DNA from: Gracilaria domingensis
Lineage: Eukaryota > Rhodophyta > Florideophyceae > Gracilariales > Gracilariaceae
Assembly: GCA_022539475.1 (NCBI GenBank)
Contig: VCMS01000220.1
Coordinates: 29,854 to 93,853, forward strand
Direction of reading: 5' to 3'
DNA length: 64,000 bases
Shown here: in pieces, positions 52,760-62,268 of the stretch
Numbering within the stretch: position 1 is the first letter of the stretch
How the letters are laid out: the number at the start of each line of letters is the position of its first letter
Translations under genes and position numbers: made by a program
Notes under the pieces: model-generated
Databases searched by the model: none
What the model was told of the DNA's origin: nothing
The model's input: only the letters and a program-made list of their open reading frames with translations

Positions 52760-53098
52760 TCTCTTCCACCATAACCCCACTCGATGGTTATAGCAAAACA
52801 GGAAGATATTGCCAGTGGAGGCAAGCTAGGGACTAGTGATTGTACTTAGAGTTGCTCACCCTCTGTCTCGACTGGGGGCATGTCCTTCTTCCGTCACATC
52901 CTTTGTGGGTTGTGACAAAAAAAGAATATGTCACCACTCGACACCGGAGGGGTAACAATGGTAGCACGTAGAGTAGTTCATCCTCCCTCTCAGCGTCCAC
53001 TGGGGATATATTGATGTTCTCTCACATCCTTTCCCCGTTGTGATACAAGAGAAATACATCTCCAATGGACACGGAGAATATAGTCGTGATAACACGTA
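52760..53098 (-). repeat. Three diverged tandem units of about 125 bp, right arm
   Basis: Mirror copy of 43850-44240, lying between the coiled-coil gene's upstream side and the epimerase fragment. Confidence 0.6.
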
Positions 53099-53139
53099 AA
53101 GGTAACAATGTAATAAACAATAAATTTATGCTACTATCT

Positions 53140-53480
53140 CTAACCAACCTTTCGAAAACCAGCTATGACATGAGCTGGGTTACTCGAGCCAAAGATGGCA
53201 GATCCTGCAACTGAAATGTTTGCACCGGCCTTCACTACTGCTTTCACAGTACTCAGTCCAATACCTCCATCCACCTGTATCCCTATTCTTGGGTACACCT
53301 TCCTTGCATGTCGCACCTTATCAAGAACACCCTCCATAAACGACTGTCCTCCAAACCCTGGCTCCACCGTCATCAACAATAACACGTCTACAACTCCTTC
53401 CTTCATAAGTGCTTCTACGACCTTTATAGACGTATTCGGGCGCAATCCAACTCCATCCTTTTAATTATGGCAATCCGAGT
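53140..53480 (-). pseudogene. Ribulose-phosphate 3-epimerase C-terminal fragment, right copy
   Basis: A 101-codon open stretch (53140-53445) with RPNTSIKVVEAL, LLMTVEPGFGGQSFMEG, IQVDGGIGLSTVKAV and GANISVAGSAIFGSS, all diagnostic of the (beta/alpha)8 pentose-phosphate epimerase and covering its phosphate-binding loops and a catalytic Asp (VDGG). Upstream, IAIIKRM continues the family pattern in a different frame, implying loss of one G in ATGG(G)AG; the left copy shares this lesion. The N-terminal half, with the other catalytic Asp and metal-binding His residues, is absent. It is a captured and inactivated host gene fragment. Confidence 0.85.
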
Positions 53481-53841
53481 GAAGCTATAAAACCCGTTCA
53501 CGTCATTTATGAAGCCAAAATGGCTCCTTTCATCCTGTATTCAAGCTCCCCGTAACCCGTACTTTACAACTACTTTACAACTCAGGTTCGAAATCAGTTT
53601 CCACCTCTTCCACCTACCTTTCATAAAACATCATCACACTTTGTGGCTTGTCGTCTCATACAAGCCCTATCATTCATTCAGTACAATCACATATCATACA
53701 TTTCGCTCACTTTCACAAAGTGAACCATGTTCCCGTTCTGCGCTTCCCAACCGTTTGTACTTAAGTATCACTCTTTACCCCAGCAGTTCTCCGCCCCATC
53801 TTCCATTTCTATCGTCACACAAAAACATTCGAACACTTGCA

Positions 53842-54744
53842 ATGAACTCCCAGTCCGACATGCCTCCCAGTCCGCCTCCGAGTCCCAGATACTCTGACGT
53901 CCCTCAGGCCTCATCTCCCGCCCGAAGGACTCGGGCCGTTATTGTTGGAAGGGGGCGTATAGGTACCATGCTGGCGAACGAAGAAGATACGGTCATTTCC
54001 GCACACGAATTCTGCAGCATGGCTGCTACCTCTCATCTTTCTGATGTACCGATACTAGTTTGTGGAAGAACGAACACCCTGGAGACCGTAATTCAGGCTT
54101 GCCCTTATTCGCTCAGAGAGAATCTCGTTTTCTTCCAGAATGGGGACATCATACCATTGGTTTCGAAGCTCGGTGTGGACAAATGTTCAAAAGTTGTCCT
54201 ATACGTTGGTGTCCCCTCAAGAAACGCAGCTCCGCAGGATGGTGTCACTCCTCAAAGTCCGGATGGTCTCACTGTCGCAACAGGAAAGTGGGCCTCGAAC
54301 GTTGCAGACAGGTTTAGGTCTATGGGTCTCACTTGCGGGGTTGTCGACGAAGACACATTTCTCGTAAGCTATTATGAGAAGCTCGTGTGGCTATCAGCGT
54401 TCAACATCGTCGGGGCCTCAAGAGGTTTCATTCCTATGGACGTAGTCGCTACGGAGTGCAGTACGGTTGTGCTCACAATAATGAAAGAGCTGTTGAAGAT
54501 AGTTTCGCTTAAGACAGGTACTACTTTCAACCTGGAAGAGACCGTTGGGCGACTTCTTGCATATGGGAAAACTCTCGTTGGCTTCCCTACTTCTTTATCC
54601 GACTTTCAGTTTAGGAACGCGTACTTCTACGACTTTTCCCGCCAAGAAAGAAACATTGTAGGCGGTGACCCCGCTCCTTTTCATACAAACTACGTCAACG
54701 TTGTTAAGGAAAAGTTATCCCCCTCCCCATTCCCCCAGCTTTGA
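53842..54744 (+). CDS. Ketopantoate reductase (ApbA/PanE)-like protein
   Basis: 300 residues from the ATG at 53842; the frame is open 111 codons further upstream but that part has no protein character. A disordered Pro/Ser N-terminus (35 residues) precedes a Rossmann motif AVIVGRGRIGTMLA (GxGxxG). LVFFQNGDIIPLVSKLGV matches the family's QNG block, and VLYVGVPS and YYEKLVWLSAFNIVGA match the helix with the catalytic Lys and the KxxxN pair. ETVGRLLAYGKTLVGFPTSLSDF occupies the C-terminal helical domain. PanE reduces ketopantoate to pantoate with NADPH; similarity is at fold level, so the substrate is uncertain. It lies in the portion of the right arm missing on the left, next to the HAD genes. 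No visible lesions. Confidence 0.7.
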   Translation: MNSQSDMPPSPPPSPRYSDVPQASSPARRTRAVIVGRGRIGTMLANEEDTVISAHEFCSMAATSHLSDVPILVCGRTNTLETVIQACPYSLRENLVFFQNGDIIPLVSKLGVDKCSKVVLYVGVPSRNAAPQDGVTPQSPDGLTVATGKWASNVADRFRSMGLTCGVVDEDTFLVSYYEKLVWLSAFNIVGASRGFIPMDVVATECSTVVLTIMKELLKIVSLKTGTTFNLEETVGRLLAYGKTLVGFPTSLSDFQFRNAYFYDFSRQERNIVGGDPAPFHTNYVNVVKEKLSPSPFPQL

Positions 54745-55370
54745 GGTTAGAACACATGACTTTTCGGTGTTGTAAACCTTTTAGAGATAGTTAAACATAA
54801 AATTTACTTTATCGAAATGACCTGTTCCTATTACATTACTTATATTGTTCGTTCTTCTGTGGTTCAAATATGCCCCTTTAAATCCTACATCCCTTATCAC
54901 TAATACCTGGCTAAATTTTTGCTAGATGGAAAAGGGTCATTCCACATCATTAAAGTGCACGATACTAGTAGGGAAACAAGTACAAAATTGTGATATTTCT
55001 GAAGAACTAAGCGTTTGCATTACTTGGGGCACCCGTATAAAGTAAGGTAACCCTTTTATGGGTTTCAACCTCTAATGGAGATTGTTTTACTCTTCTTGAT
55101 TTCCAAGCTCATGTTAAAGATATTTACAGTTTTCTTTACCCACTTGAACCCGTACATATAATTTATGACTAAATCATCCTTTCTTTACTTCAAATCGATG
55201 CAAAAACTTCTCCTCCTAGTAACGTTTTAAAACAGTACTACAATACCCGTATATGGTCGTTCTTAGACTCTTTTTATACTACGAAACACCTTGTGAACAT
55301 CAATCACATCCTTCTCATTCGTAGACCCACACCCATTTGCAAAACTAACCCTTTCGAAATCTTTCAAAAC
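54745..55370. other. AT-rich intergenic region
   Basis: No gene supported. A TTTTTATAC box near 55271-55279 is a plausible TATA element for the HAD-like gene that follows. Confidence 0.4.
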
Positions 55371-56243
55371 ATGTATAACTCAGAAGTTAGAGCCCAAGAA
55401 GTAACTCCTCAGCAGCTGGCTAACGAAATATTCGAAAATGGCTACGCCGTGATTAGTGATGTTGACGGTACTCTGAAAAGAGCTGGGGAGAACATTCCTG
55501 CCGAAACAGTCAAATGCATGAAGTACATCAACGCACGCGTTGGTTTCGGAATTGCTACTGGGCGAGATATAGAGGATGCCGAGAGTTTCATGGAGCACCT
55601 GGGTGGCTACACTTTTGGCATCTCTGGAAACCAAGGCGCACGGGTGAGATTATCCAATGGTACCGAAATTGATCAGGACCTTGACAGGGAAGGCTACGAA
55701 AGATGTGCAGCCGAACTTGAGAGACTTGCACTCTCCTTAAATGAATCGCACGGACTTCACGAAGAGCGTCAACAAGCAGTGGTGAGCACTAGAAAAGACA
55801 GTGGACTCCCTAACTTCACGTACAATGGACTGTCGAAGTGGAAAACAGAAGTTAACTCCGGTATTTCAAAAGTGTTGACATCCTTTCCGAACCTGGTTGC
55901 GTACCCTCAAGATGAAAACTGTGACATAGGGGACATTCGTTTCACGAAAAATAGTGGGGCGCTAGCCTTGGTTGAAAACGACCCCCAGTTCGACACATAT
56001 TTAATCGTTGCTTTCGGGAATGCTTCCAATGATGGCCCTCTATATGAAATGGCAACCCTGACAGTTCATGTGAAGGGAGAAGACCATCCAGCGGCGGTAA
56101 CATATCTTGTTGATGGGGTGGAGGACGTGCATGAGACCATCAGAAGGGTGGCAGAACTGTACGGGTACAGAAAATGCAAGTGTCAAAGGTTTAGAAATGC
56201 TCTTGGAATTTGTTTCAAGTGCTACGATGCCTTTAATACTTAG
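55371..56243 (+). CDS. HAD-superfamily phosphatase-like protein (Cof/trehalose-phosphatase-like)
   Basis: 290 residues from ATG 55371. HAD motif I is AVISDVDGTLKRAGE (nucleophile and acid/base Asp both present). Motif II is FGIATGRDIED. GISGNQGARVRLSNG is the cap entry. A Lys-containing cap region and motif IV-like FGNASNDGPLYEMA follow, then VHVKGEDHPAAVTYLVDGVEDVHETIRRVAEL, as in the C-terminal part of Cof-type and trehalose-6-phosphate phosphatases. A sugar-phosphate phosphatase is the best functional guess. It ends in a short Cys-rich tail. AATAAA lies at 56264-56269. Convergent with a diverged paralogue 52 bp downstream. Confidence 0.75.
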   Translation: MYNSEVRAQEVTPQQLANEIFENGYAVISDVDGTLKRAGENIPAETVKCMKYINARVGFGIATGRDIEDAESFMEHLGGYTFGISGNQGARVRLSNGTEIDQDLDREGYERCAAELERLALSLNESHGLHEERQQAVVSTRKDSGLPNFTYNGLSKWKTEVNSGISKVLTSFPNLVAYPQDENCDIGDIRFTKNSGALALVENDPQFDTYLIVAFGNASNDGPLYEMATLTVHVKGEDHPAAVTYLVDGVEDVHETIRRVAELYGYRKCKCQRFRNALGICFKCYDAFNT

Positions 56244-56295
56244 CTATGATATGATATCTCAGTAATAAAAGTGTCGTGTATATCTCAATACCCTT

Positions 56296-57207
56296 TTATG
56301 AATCATGGTGGTTTTTATCGTGCTGCTTTTCCTCGTAGCCGTACAACAGAGCCACCAACATAATTGTCGAATGTACATCCTCCACGCTTTCGAACAGGTT
56401 GTGTACTCCACCCGGGATACAATCTTCTTTGACGTGAACGCCGTACACGCCTACCTCATGCAAAAGCCCGTCGCTCAAAGCACTTCCGAACGTCACGACG
56501 TCATCCGTATCAATAAATCTCGGTTCATTATCCACAAGATTTTCTCCTCCGCTTCCTTTTGTGTATCGCTTGTCCACAATTTCGCAACTTTTATCGCCGG
56601 GATAGATAACAAACGCATCCATCTTCTGCAACAGGTCCCCAATAGCAGAATCCACTTCTTCTTTCCACTGCCACAGTTTGTTGTACACGAAATTGGGAAG
56701 GCCACTATCACTTCTGGTCTCCACGAACCCCTTGTCATCATCATTCACAATACCATGCCTCCTATTCAAATCCCTTGCCAGGAACAGTAGTCCGTCAACA
56801 GTGTGGTCAAGGGTGTGATCATTGAATGCACCCTTAATTTCCCTCTCGTCAGAGAAACGCAGGAAAGCTCCATGATTCGCCGAGACACCAAACTTATAGT
56901 CTCCGAGTCCTTCCATTTTCCCCTCCACGTCGCCCACATCACCCCCTGTGACAAGTCCGAAACCAACACGTTCGTCAATGAACTTCATACACTTCACAAC
57001 TTCTTCTGGAATTGACTCTCCTTCTCTTCTCAACGTTCCATCAACGGAACTTAATATACCGTAACCATTGGCATATATGAACTTAGACAAGGTATTTGGT
57101 GAAATTTCCGCCAAGTCTCTCTGTTCCTCTGCCATTTCTCCTGATACCGTCACCATACTGCCACAAGTACCGCATAGACAGGAACTGTATAGGCTTCTCA
57201 GTTTCAT
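56296..57207 (-). CDS. HAD-like paralogue with lost catalytic residues
   Basis: 303 residues, tail to tail with the gene at 55371 and alignable along its length. The key motifs are eroded. Motif I reads GILSSVDGTLRREGE, so the nucleophilic Asp is Ser. Motif II reads GLVTGGDVGD (Arg lost). Motif IV reads FGSALSDGLLHEVG. Cap features such as RSDSGLPNFVYNKLWQWKEEVDSAI are retained. The fold is probably kept but phosphatase activity is not expected; a ligand-binding or regulatory partner role is possible. Several alternative N-terminal Met codons exist (57207, 57156, 57135); the first is used here. The Cys-rich N-terminus (SSCLCGTCGS) is only present with the long start. Confidence 0.75.
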   Translation of the reverse strand: MKLRSLYSSCLCGTCGSMVTVSGEMAEEQRDLAEISPNTLSKFIYANGYGILSSVDGTLRREGESIPEEVVKCMKFIDERVGFGLVTGGDVGDVEGKMEGLGDYKFGVSANHGAFLRFSDEREIKGAFNDHTLDHTVDGLLFLARDLNRRHGIVNDDDKGFVETRSDSGLPNFVYNKLWQWKEEVDSAIGDLLQKMDAFVIYPGDKSCEIVDKRYTKGSGGENLVDNEPRFIDTDDVVTFGSALSDGLLHEVGVYGVHVKEDCIPGGVHNLFESVEDVHSTIMLVALLYGYEEKQHDKNHHDS

Positions 57208-57465
57208 ACTTCTCTTAAAAGCAACCTTAAGTGCAGTTTCAGAAATGCGCTACATGTTCAATTGCGAATTGACTGGTGCCACCAATTATGTTAACGATAC
57301 CGAGCATTTGGCATCTTGCAATTAGACGCAACTGGACCAAAGAAGTTTGACATTTGTTCAATTACCAGCCTGCTGCACCTTTTCTATGTTCATATGTATA
57401 GCCTTGTAATAGTATACTACTCTTAGTACTCGCAAGACACACATAATTTACTAATCATCTCATTC

Positions 57466-59645
57466 TCATCCACTTCGAGGCGCTCGCAGCCTCATTATTG
57501 GCAAATCGTCATCACTACTACTCTCGAGCACTTCGGTTCTACCGGCGTCCGCTTCCACACCAATCTCCACGACCACTTGGTCTTCGTCCATGTCAACCGC
57601 CCCACCCTCCTTATCGGACAACAGTTCATCCTCCGCCTCCTCCTCCTCGTCACCATTGACAAACGTGGGTCGGAAATCCCGCACCCGATGAACAGCATCA
57701 GGTAGTGCGTAGCCCTCTGGTACCATGTACATGTGGTATCTAACCAGCAAATCCATAGACTCGGGCCTATCCACCTTGTCCTTCCCACTTGCTCCAGCAT
57801 GTGTCACATCACCACGGCCCACGAATACAGAGTACGGTGGGATGATTATCTTCTTCGCTGGATACACCTCCGACATCACTCGCAACTGTTGGTTGTTCAT
57901 CCCCACCAGTTGATGGCTTCCAGCGCTCACCCAGAGAGGAAAGCCCTCTTTCCCAGAGGCCATTACAAAGTATCCGGGGTTGCCAGTATTCATTGTTTCC
58001 TTCGTAACCAGACCACTGAAGTCGGTGTGCAGCGCTGGCGCTTGCACTTTCTCGTCGTCCCCAGAAATCGACCACCAGTTTTCGGAGTGTACATCTTCAC
58101 AGCTTCCCTTTCATTGTCCCATAGTCCCAAAGCCGCAGCAATTGTACCCATTCGAACATCAAGTAAAGCACGCGACCTTACAACCCACCTGAGCTCCTCA
58201 TTATCCTCCGGCTTCTCCACCGTACCCCAACGTGTCGACATCACTCTCCCCTCAAATGGTCCATCGCTACCGTCCTTCCATCCTTCATCATCGTTGATTA
58301 TTTGAACAAACGACTTCTGTTCCTCTCCTTTCCGTATATCGGGCATCGCTCCATACTCATTCTCGAAGAAGTCCACCAACTTCCGCGACACATCTCCGAA
58401 CTCCCGAACTTCTTCCAACTCCTCCCATTTAGGGACACCATTATCCGTCGCAAAGCCATCAAGCACGCAATATCCATTCTGCCTTAGCTCAGCTTGCATT
58501 CGGGCTAAGAACATTTGCCCAAATTCGTCATGCTCATTCGCAGCAACCCACAGCACCTCTTCATAATCCATACCTGTCGGTCGAGTACGAGGATACTGCA
58601 TATCAAATGTCTCCGCCCGTAGGCGATGTTCAGCCCTTGCAGCGTGCCAAAAGACAAGATGGTGTACATCTCTGAGATTCGAGACACTTAGCAGCTCCGA
58701 CCTATGTCCCTTCGGCAAGTGAATGACTCTGAGCCAGGGGTCCTTGTGCTCAATTACGTTCTTCCCTTGCCATTCCTGCGGTCTCAGCCTGGCATACCCG
58801 CACCATGATGGGTTCAGTGGGCCATCATATGGGTCACCTCGAACAAGTCCGTGCTCCTCAGATTCCGGAAGAGCTGTAGGTAACTCGTCATCAAATGACC
58901 CCCCACCTGTCTCTTGCTGATCGTCTGGCGCAGCATCTTTCTCGACGGTGACAACCCGTGGAACTGACACAGCAAGAAGCTCTTCGTCATCCACAAATGC
59001 AGAACTGCCTGCGTTCTCTGCATTCGCTCCCTCTCCCAATGCCACGAACTGAACCTTCATCGACCTTCCTCTCAGCACATGTTCATTTAGTTGAGACATC
59101 AGGTCATCCGGTGTCATGCTGTTCAGAGTAGATTTCATCTGTTGGGTGAAAGTCATTCTCCGTTTCTTCCTCGGCGGAGCCCGCTGTTCTTCTTCAGAGC
59201 TATCCAGAACTTCTATGGCACTTCGATTTCTGCCGTGCTCAATTTCCCTATAACTCACCTGCGCCCGTTCTCGTGCACTTCTTCGCGGCTCCCCTTCTTC
59301 ACTGGCAGATGTTGCAGCAGCAGCAGCGGGAGTCCTCCTCTTCGTCACGGACTGCTTCACTGGTGCGGGGGGCGGAATTACCTTGAGCATCGTCCGCAAT
59401 CGATTCTGAACGGAAGTCGTGGCAGTTCTAATTGAGTTCGTCCTGCTCCGAACACGCAGCAATGTGTTGAAGTTCACAACTTGTCCCAAAAGGAACTGAT
59501 ACACAGCTGCGTTGTTGTCTGGGTCTTCAACGTCATCGTCATTGGATGGAGCAGAAAGACGGACTTCGCGTTTCAGGAACACTTCCATGGACTCTTCCTC
59601 GTTCAGTTCATTCCTCACTGCCCGAGCCGCGCGGAACAGAGACAC
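57466..59645 (-). pseudogene. 2OG-Fe(II) dioxygenase-like protein, right copy (1-bp deletion)
   Basis: The only copy that preserves the full catalytic region. The frame at 59645-57990 covers the disordered N-terminus, basic patch and GYCVLDGF start of the catalytic core. A one-base loss near 58044 (CAGCGCTG against CAGACGCTG on the left) shifts it into the frame 58047-57466. That frame carries HTDFSG (HxD iron ligands), LWVSAGSHQLVG, IIIPPYSVFVGRGDVTHAGA (distal His) and LLVRYHMYMVP (Arg for 2-oxoglutarate). Order and spacing fit the double-stranded beta-helix 2OG dioxygenase fold, closest in style to phytanoyl-hydroxylase-like members. An acidic Ser-rich C-terminus follows. The substrate is unknown; protein or nucleic-acid hydroxylation are both possible. 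Confidence 0.7.
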
Positions 59646-59666
59646 TGCTCTATCACAAAAGAAACC

Positions 59667-61382
59667 TCAAACCTCCTCAAAGCTTTTCCATTGCTTTGTC
59701 TTCGTCGACTTGCCCTTCAATAGAAACATCTGAAGACAATCAAGAATGAAGGAAAACTCCTCGGCATCCAAAACATAAAGCGGAGTATGGGACAGATGTG
59801 TGAGACCTATGTCACTCACAGTCTCACATATATCCTCGAAATGGGCCAGCATTCCCTCACGAGACATGAGTTGCAGGGCGACATTGGCATATCTGAGGTA
59901 CTGACGATCTTGCACAGTCCCAATCAGTTGGCTCTCCTTCAACACTTCTGTCACTTCTGCAGGATCCACGTCTTCCGGCGTCACCCCCTCAACATCTTCA
60001 ATTAGAATGGCGACCACACTAACTATAGAGTGTATCTTGTCTGCAAACATCATCCTTCGCATGGTACTCGTCGACTCATTGAGGTACGAAGCAACACATA
60101 ACAATTCCTTCATCCCAATGGGCCTCCCATCTCTTCGTATCAGCAGATTGCAACGCCAAAACTTGGCTAATCGCTTCCACTTCGGTGCACCAGTCGCTGC
60201 CAAATATTGTATAGCTTTCAGACCATGCAAACTATCTACAATGAAGCACTTCTTCGTTAGGCGTCCCTTGTCAGTATCCCTCTCTCCCGTAGTAGCATCT
60301 TGTAAGGCCACCACTGGAGAACCCATCGACTGCAATATCCCCCGCTCCTCCATACTCTTCACAAGGGCTTCAACGTGGCGTTTACTTACTCCACGGAGTA
60401 AATTGGGCAGAGTGTCCACCAGAGTGATGTCAACAGTAACAACAACCATCCGGTACTGATTGAGGTTCACCTTTGGTACCTTCTGACGAATTCGTCTGTA
60501 CGTCTTGCTCCGAGTAGGTGTCCCTTGTGTTCCAGACCGCTCGCCAGAAACACTTGAACGTGCTATTCTTGCGGACAGAAGCACAACGTCATCGTCCTGC
60601 TGCTCCGCAGTTTCTGGTGCAGTTTGGGGTACAGATGGACCAGCTCCTTGCGCGGATTGCGCATCCGCGTCTGGAAGGGGACCTTTCATGATCTCATCTT
60701 CCTCCTCTTGCACAGCCCTCCCCTGCTGAACCGTCTGTTTCGACGCAGAAGATCCGCTTGTGTCGACGGTCTGATTCATCGCAGGAGAAGCCCTTTTCGA
60801 CGCAGTGGGCTTCGTAGCGGAGGTAGACTTTGTTTGACCTGTCCGCTTCGTAGCTGGGGATGCTCTCGTCTCTATAGACCGCTTCGTAACAGACGACGGA
60901 CCTGCCCGCGGAGGTGCTACTGATGCGCTACCTCTCGGTGTTGATGAACTTCGAATTGGCTCCGTGCGGCTTGTCGGCGTCATCACCTCACTCATAGCGC
61001 TCACCGTTCCTCGCTTCGACGCCGGAATGCTGGCTGACACCGGTTTCATCATTTTCTCATCCCAAGGAGCGGCCGTCCGGAGATCCTGGATATATTGTGG
61101 AAGATTCAGGCCCTCCGCCCGGTAAGGGTAGAACGTCTGACCGCTTCGACTGATGAGAATATTATGAACCACCACAAGACCTGGGTCCAATTGCTTCCCG
61201 TGCAACTCGCGGCGTAGAACACTTCCAATTCCATGCAACAACGCTTCCCCGACTATCACCTTTCCTTCATTCTCAATATCCATCTGCAGAGAAACCCGCA
61301 TTCCACCTTGCAATAATCGAGTGCTCCGCCGAGTGCGAGGAGTCACGCTTTGCGTACGCTTTCGAACACGAGTTGGCTTCAT
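59667..61382 (-). CDS. ParB-like domain protein of the duplicated unit, intact copy
   Basis: 571 residues from ATG 61382. The first 95 residues are compact and basic at the start (RVRKRTQSVTPRTRRSTRLL). Residues about 105-300 are low-complexity Ser/Thr/Ala/Lys repeats (KRASPATKRTGQTKS-like). The C-terminal 270 residues are globular. There, KRHVEALVKSMEERGILQ (about 334) followed by CFIVDSLHGLKAIQYLAATGA (about 380) and MKELLCVASYLNESTS resemble the ParB/sulfiredoxin nuclease fold pattern (helix, then IVDG.HR..A). This assignment is tentative. ParB-like proteins bind or cut DNA or use CTP. The gene starts from the shared promoter at 61452-61483 and is followed in the same frame, after one TGA, by the dioxygenase. 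Confidence 0.6.
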   Translation of the reverse strand: MKPTRVRKRTQSVTPRTRRSTRLLQGGMRVSLQMDIENEGKVIVGEALLHGIGSVLRRELHGKQLDPGLVVVHNILISRSGQTFYPYRAEGLNLPQYIQDLRTAAPWDEKMMKPVSASIPASKRGTVSAMSEVMTPTSRTEPIRSSSTPRGSASVAPPRAGPSSVTKRSIETRASPATKRTGQTKSTSATKPTASKRASPAMNQTVDTSGSSASKQTVQQGRAVQEEEDEIMKGPLPDADAQSAQGAGPSVPQTAPETAEQQDDDVVLLSARIARSSVSGERSGTQGTPTRSKTYRRIRQKVPKVNLNQYRMVVVTVDITLVDTLPNLLRGVSKRHVEALVKSMEERGILQSMGSPVVALQDATTGERDTDKGRLTKKCFIVDSLHGLKAIQYLAATGAPKWKRLAKFWRCNLLIRRDGRPIGMKELLCVASYLNESTSTMRRMMFADKIHSIVSVVAILIEDVEGVTPEDVDPAEVTEVLKESQLIGTVQDRQYLRYANVALQLMSREGMLAHFEDICETVSDIGLTHLSHTPLYVLDAEEFSFILDCLQMFLLKGKSTKTKQWKSFEEV

Positions 61383-61451
61383 GTTGAACAGCTATTGCAG
61401 TGAAAGGTGTATATCAACAATACGCTCGCTCTCGATGATACAACAACGGAG

Positions 61452-61483
61452 GCGAGCCTTTAAAAGGCGACCTACGCTGGGCA
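61452..61483 (-). promoter_or_regulatory. Shared promoter block, copy 2
   Basis: Minus-strand version of the block at 39844-39875 with a TTTTAAA box, driving the intact ParB-like gene. Confidence 0.7.
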
Positions 61484-61486
61484 CGT

Positions 61487-61600
61487 GTTAGGGTACCTAC
61501 CCTAACACGACCGACCCCCCCCCCCCCGCCCGCGGGCACGTTCTGGCCACATTCTGGCACCCTCCGGAGACCTCCCAAAACACTCCTCCCGGAACTTCCT
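61487..61600. repeat. Partial palindromic block
   Basis: Half of the foldback: a GTTAGGGTACC/GGTACCCTAAC core, a C-run, GCCCGCGGGCACG, then the outer arm ending CTCCCGGAACTTCCT. It directly abuts the promoter block. Confidence 0.8.
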
Positions 61601-61759
61601 GTACCCACTGCGTCACCTTAGTGCACCATCCCGTCATCTTCACCCTCCAGACACTCCCTAAAATCCGGGATGGTGCACTGAGATGACCATCCCGTCTTCT
61701 CCACCCTCCAGAGACTCCCTAATTTCCGGGATGGTTCACAGAGGTGACGCAGTGGGTAC
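61601..61759. repeat. Linker foldback, copy 1
   Basis: Starts GTACCCACTGCGTCACCT and ends with its complement AGGTGACGCAGTGGGTAC. Inside are two tandem units of about 62 bp (CACCATCCCGTC...TTCCGGGATGGTG), each with its own inverted ends. Same structure at 62110-62268. Confidence 0.8.
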
Positions 61760-62109
61760 AAGAAGTGCCGGGAGGAGTGTTTTGGGAGGTCTCCGGAGAG
61801 TGTCAAAAAATCGTCCAAAACGTGCCCGCGGGCGGGGGGGGGTCGGTCGTGTTAGGGTAGCTACCCTAACACGACCGGACCACCCGCCCGCGGGCATAAA
61901 ATCGCACATTTTTCAAAAAATCGTCCAAAACGTGCCCGCGGGCGGGGGGGGGGGGGGGTCGGCCGTGTTACGGTAGGTATCCTGTTACTCGTGTTAGGGT
62001 AGGTACCCTAACACGACCGAACCCCCCCCCCCCCCGCCCGCGGGCACGTTCTGGACGATTTCTTGGCACCCTCCGGAGACCTCCCAAAACACTCCTCCCG
62101 GCACTTCCT
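61760..62109. repeat. Nested palindromic block, right 1
   Basis: A complete foldback with AGAAGTGCCGGGAGGAGTG outer arms in inverted orientation, two GTTAGGGTA palindromic cores, G/C runs and TTTTTTGAAAAATGTGCG-type spacers. A short insertion-like break lies near 61975-61995. Confidence 0.85.
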
Positions 62110-62268
62110 GTACCCACTGCGTCACCTTAGTGCACCATCCCGTCATCTTCACCCTCCAGACACTCCCTAATTTCCGGGATGGTGCACTGAGGTGACCATC
62201 CCGTCTTCTCTACCCTCCAAACACTCCCTAATTTCCGGGATGGTGCACTGAGGTGACGCAGTGGGTAC
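62110..62268. repeat. Linker foldback, copy 2
   Basis: Near-identical to 61601-61759, with the same GTACCCACTGCG...CGCAGTGGGTAC ends. The alternation block-linker-block-linker-block shows tandem amplification. Confidence 0.8.

Larger units (their letters stand above)
51135..61490 (-). repeat. Right arm of large inverted duplication
   Basis: Reverse complement of 39640-45840, plus about 4.4 kb (53540-57920) absent from the left arm. Inner end at TGTTCTGCAAAG; outer end just past the shared promoter, where the palindromic blocks begin. It carries the only readable C-terminus of the dioxygenase gene, so it is closer to the ancestral layout. Confidence 0.9.
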
